DNA of 64,000 nucleotides from Clostridium sp. GTDB lineage: Bacteria; Bacteroidota; Bacteroidia; Bacteroidales; Muribaculaceae. Within the stretch, counting starts at the first letter, position 1. Each line of letters opens with the position of its first letter. The DNA lies in NCBI GenBank assembly GCA_023663805.1, contig JAMPGR010000001.1:522632-586631 (forward strand), read 5' to 3'. The position numbers and the translations under genes were made by a program. The notes below the pieces were generated by a model. The model was not told the DNA's origin and made no database searches. It saw only the letters and a list, made by a program, of their open reading frames with translations. Positions 62,464-64,000 of the stretch are shown here, one piece after another.

Positions 62464-64000
62464 ATGAATAGACTACGTTTCTTATTTGCCACCATACTTC
62501 TGACAACTCTTGCCGCAGGAGCATCCGACCCTGTCGACCATGTCGTCACGCTGATGGGGTCGATGTCGGACCGCGACTTCTCCGCCGGGAATACATATCC
62601 TGCCGTGGCACTACCATGGGGGATGAATTTCTGGACTCCGCAGACCGGCGCGGCAGGCGACGGATGGGCCTACACTTACGGCGCCCGGAAGATCCGCGGC
62701 ATCAAGCAGACCCACCAGCCCAGCCCCTGGATCAACGACTACGGGCAGTTCTCGCTGATGCCGGTCAGCGGCGTACCACGCTTCGACGAGGAGAGCCGCG
62801 CCAGTTGGTTCACACACAAGACTGAAACCGCCCGTCCTTATCTCTACAGTGTCTATCTGGCCGACGCCGACGCCCTGGCCGAAGTGACCCCGACCGAGCG
62901 CGGGGCGATGATCCGGATGACGTTCTATTCGTCCGATTCGGCGATGATCGCCGTCGACGGTTTTCCCGGAGGTTCTGAAATTGCAGTCGATACCTCCGCA
63001 GGAGAAGTGCTTGGCGTGACGCGGATGAACAGCGGCGGGGTCCCCGAGGGGTTCGCCAACTGGTTCGTCATCTCGTTCGACCGCCCCGTCGCCGCGTGCG
63101 CGACAGTCAGCGACGGCCGGACTCTCCGCTCAGACAGCACCGTCTCCGAAGGCCCGCATGCCGGTGCGCTGATCGGATTCGAGCGCGGCGACCGGTCGAA
63201 ACCGCTGGTCGTCACGGCGCGGGTCGCCTCGTCGTTTATCGACCACGACCAGGCGCGCCGCAATATGGGCGAACTCGGCGACGGATTCGACTTCGACCGC
63301 GTCTGCCGCGACGCACGCCAGCGGTGGAACGATATCCTCGGGCGCGTCAAAATCAACGACTCGGAGGATCCTGACCGCCTCAATACGTTCTATACCTGTC
63401 TCTACCGCTCGGTCCTCTTTCCCCGCACATTCTACGAAATCGACCGGTTCGGAACGCCTGTCCACCGGTCTCCTTACAACGGCCGTATTCTCCCGGGATA
63501 TATGTTCACCGACACCGGATTCTGGGACACCTTCCGATCCCTCTTCCCCCTGCTCAACCTTCTATATCCCTCGATGAACGCGAAGATGCAGCAGGGGCTG
63601 GTTCACGCCTACCGCGAGAGCGGTTTCCTCCCTGAATGGGCTTCTCCGGGCCACCGCGACTGCATGGTCGGGAACAACTCGGCCTCGGTTGTCGCCGACG
63701 CCGCCGTCAAAGGGGTCGAGGGATATGACCTCGATGCCCTCTGGGAGGCTGTCACCCACGGCGCCCAGGCCGTGCATCCCGAGGTTCGTTCGACCGGACG
63801 CCTCGGCCACGAATACTACAACCGCCTCGGCTACGTCCCCTGCGATGTCTCGATCAACGAGAGCGCCGCCCGGACGCTTGAGTATGCCTACGACGACTGG
63901 TGTATCTACCAGTTCGGCCTGAAACTGAAAAAGAACAAGAAGGAACTCGCCCCGTACGGCCAGCGGGCGCTGAACTACACGAAACTGTTCAACCCCGGCC
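62464..64000 (+). CDS. Glycoside hydrolase family 92 alpha-mannosidase (3' end outside window)
   Basis: 512 codons are visible. A signal peptide (MNRLRFLFATILLTTLAAGA) is followed by the GH92 N-terminal beta-sandwich (GNTYPAVALPWGMNFWTPQT, DPVDHVVTLMGSM) and then the start of the (alpha/alpha)6 catalytic domain (RFYTCLYRSVLFPRT-like NTFYTCLYRSVLFPRTFYEI, GYMFTDTGFWDTFRSLFPLL, RESGFLPEWASPGHRDCMVG, EYYNRLGYVPCDVSINESAA). GH92 enzymes are calcium-dependent exo-alpha-mannosidases that trim N-glycans and yeast mannan. Most catalytic residues lie beyond the right edge. The short signal peptide has no lipobox, so a periplasmic location is likely. Confidence 0.92.
   Translation, partial: MNRLRFLFATILLTTLAAGASDPVDHVVTLMGSMSDRDFSAGNTYPAVALPWGMNFWTPQTGAAGDGWAYTYGARKIRGIKQTHQPSPWINDYGQFSLMPVSGVPRFDEESRASWFTHKTETARPYLYSVYLADADALAEVTPTERGAMIRMTFYSSDSAMIAVDGFPGGSEIAVDTSAGEVLGVTRMNSGGVPEGFANWFVISFDRPVAACATVSDGRTLRSDSTVSEGPHAGALIGFERGDRSKPLVVTARVASSFIDHDQARRNMGELGDGFDFDRVCRDARQRWNDILGRVKINDSEDPDRLNTFYTCLYRSVLFPRTFYEIDRFGTPVHRSPYNGRILPGYMFTDTGFWDTFRSLFPLLNLLYPSMNAKMQQGLVHAYRESGFLPEWASPGHRDCMVGNNSASVVADAAVKGVEGYDLDALWEAVTHGAQAVHPEVRSTGRLGHEYYNRLGYVPCDVSINESAARTLEYAYDDWCIYQFGLKLKKNKKELAPYGQRALNYTKLFNPG

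Overview
The window looks like a chromosome segment of a fairly GC-rich member of the order Bacteroidales, most likely a gut Muribaculaceae-type bacterium. That is an inference from several things: Bacteroidota-type promoters (TTTG, 19-21 bases, TAnnTTTG), a complex I operon without nuoE/F/G but with fused nuoCD, an atpD-first ATP synthase order, a Bacteroidota-style secreted RHS protein, GH18 and GH92 glycan enzymes, and the family content. No rRNA or tRNA gene was seen to settle the genus. Three stretches are clearly more AT-rich than the rest and look acquired: 1-2.7 kb, 14.6-22.3 kb and 47.1-48.9 kb.

Left part (1-14.5 kb, all minus strand): an m5C DNA methyltransferase next to a truncated McrB-like ATPase (a restriction-modification pair resembling LlaJI); a tripartite RND efflux operon (adaptor, pump, outer-membrane factor) followed by a small unknown gene; a decayed DUF3857-like gene; a NUDIX hydrolase; a GH18 lipoprotein; an NhaC-type antiporter; a CYTH protein; and a YeiH-family exporter. 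Next (14.6-22.0 kb) is an AT-rich island: a 2071-residue secreted RHS protein whose variable C-terminal tail is hydrophobic, with one small membrane protein gene upstream and two related ones downstream. This looks like a membrane-acting polymorphic toxin with membrane immunity proteins.

Centre (22.3-39.7 kb, plus strand): a 17-kb energy cluster in which the whole F1Fo ATP synthase operon (atpD-C-B-E-F-H-A-G) sits inside the complex I operon, between nuoH and nuoI. The order is nuoA-B-CD-H, eight atp genes, then nuoI-J-K-L-M-N. I find one promoter-like site at the front, none at the two nuo/atp junctions, and one strong terminator at the end, so the enzyme that builds the ion gradient and the one that spends it may share one transcript.

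Right part (39.7-64 kb): two different AAA-ATPase/nuclease-fold proteins (39.8 and 47.2 kb); DAHP synthase/chorismate mutase with nicotinamidase; MetY; a debris zone holding an ATPase remnant and a 245-bp mosaic of palindromic hairpins; an ECF sigma factor with a membrane partner; glutamate dehydrogenase; a Cu/Zn-type permease fused to an HMA domain; LuxS; CorA; a TolC-HlyD-MFS efflux operon preceded by an unannotated 32-codon leader ORF and T-run; then a minus-strand run recF-DUF721-thioesterase-SIS isomerase-PfkB-TPR-ribH, and finally the start of a GH92 mannosidase gene cut by the window edge.
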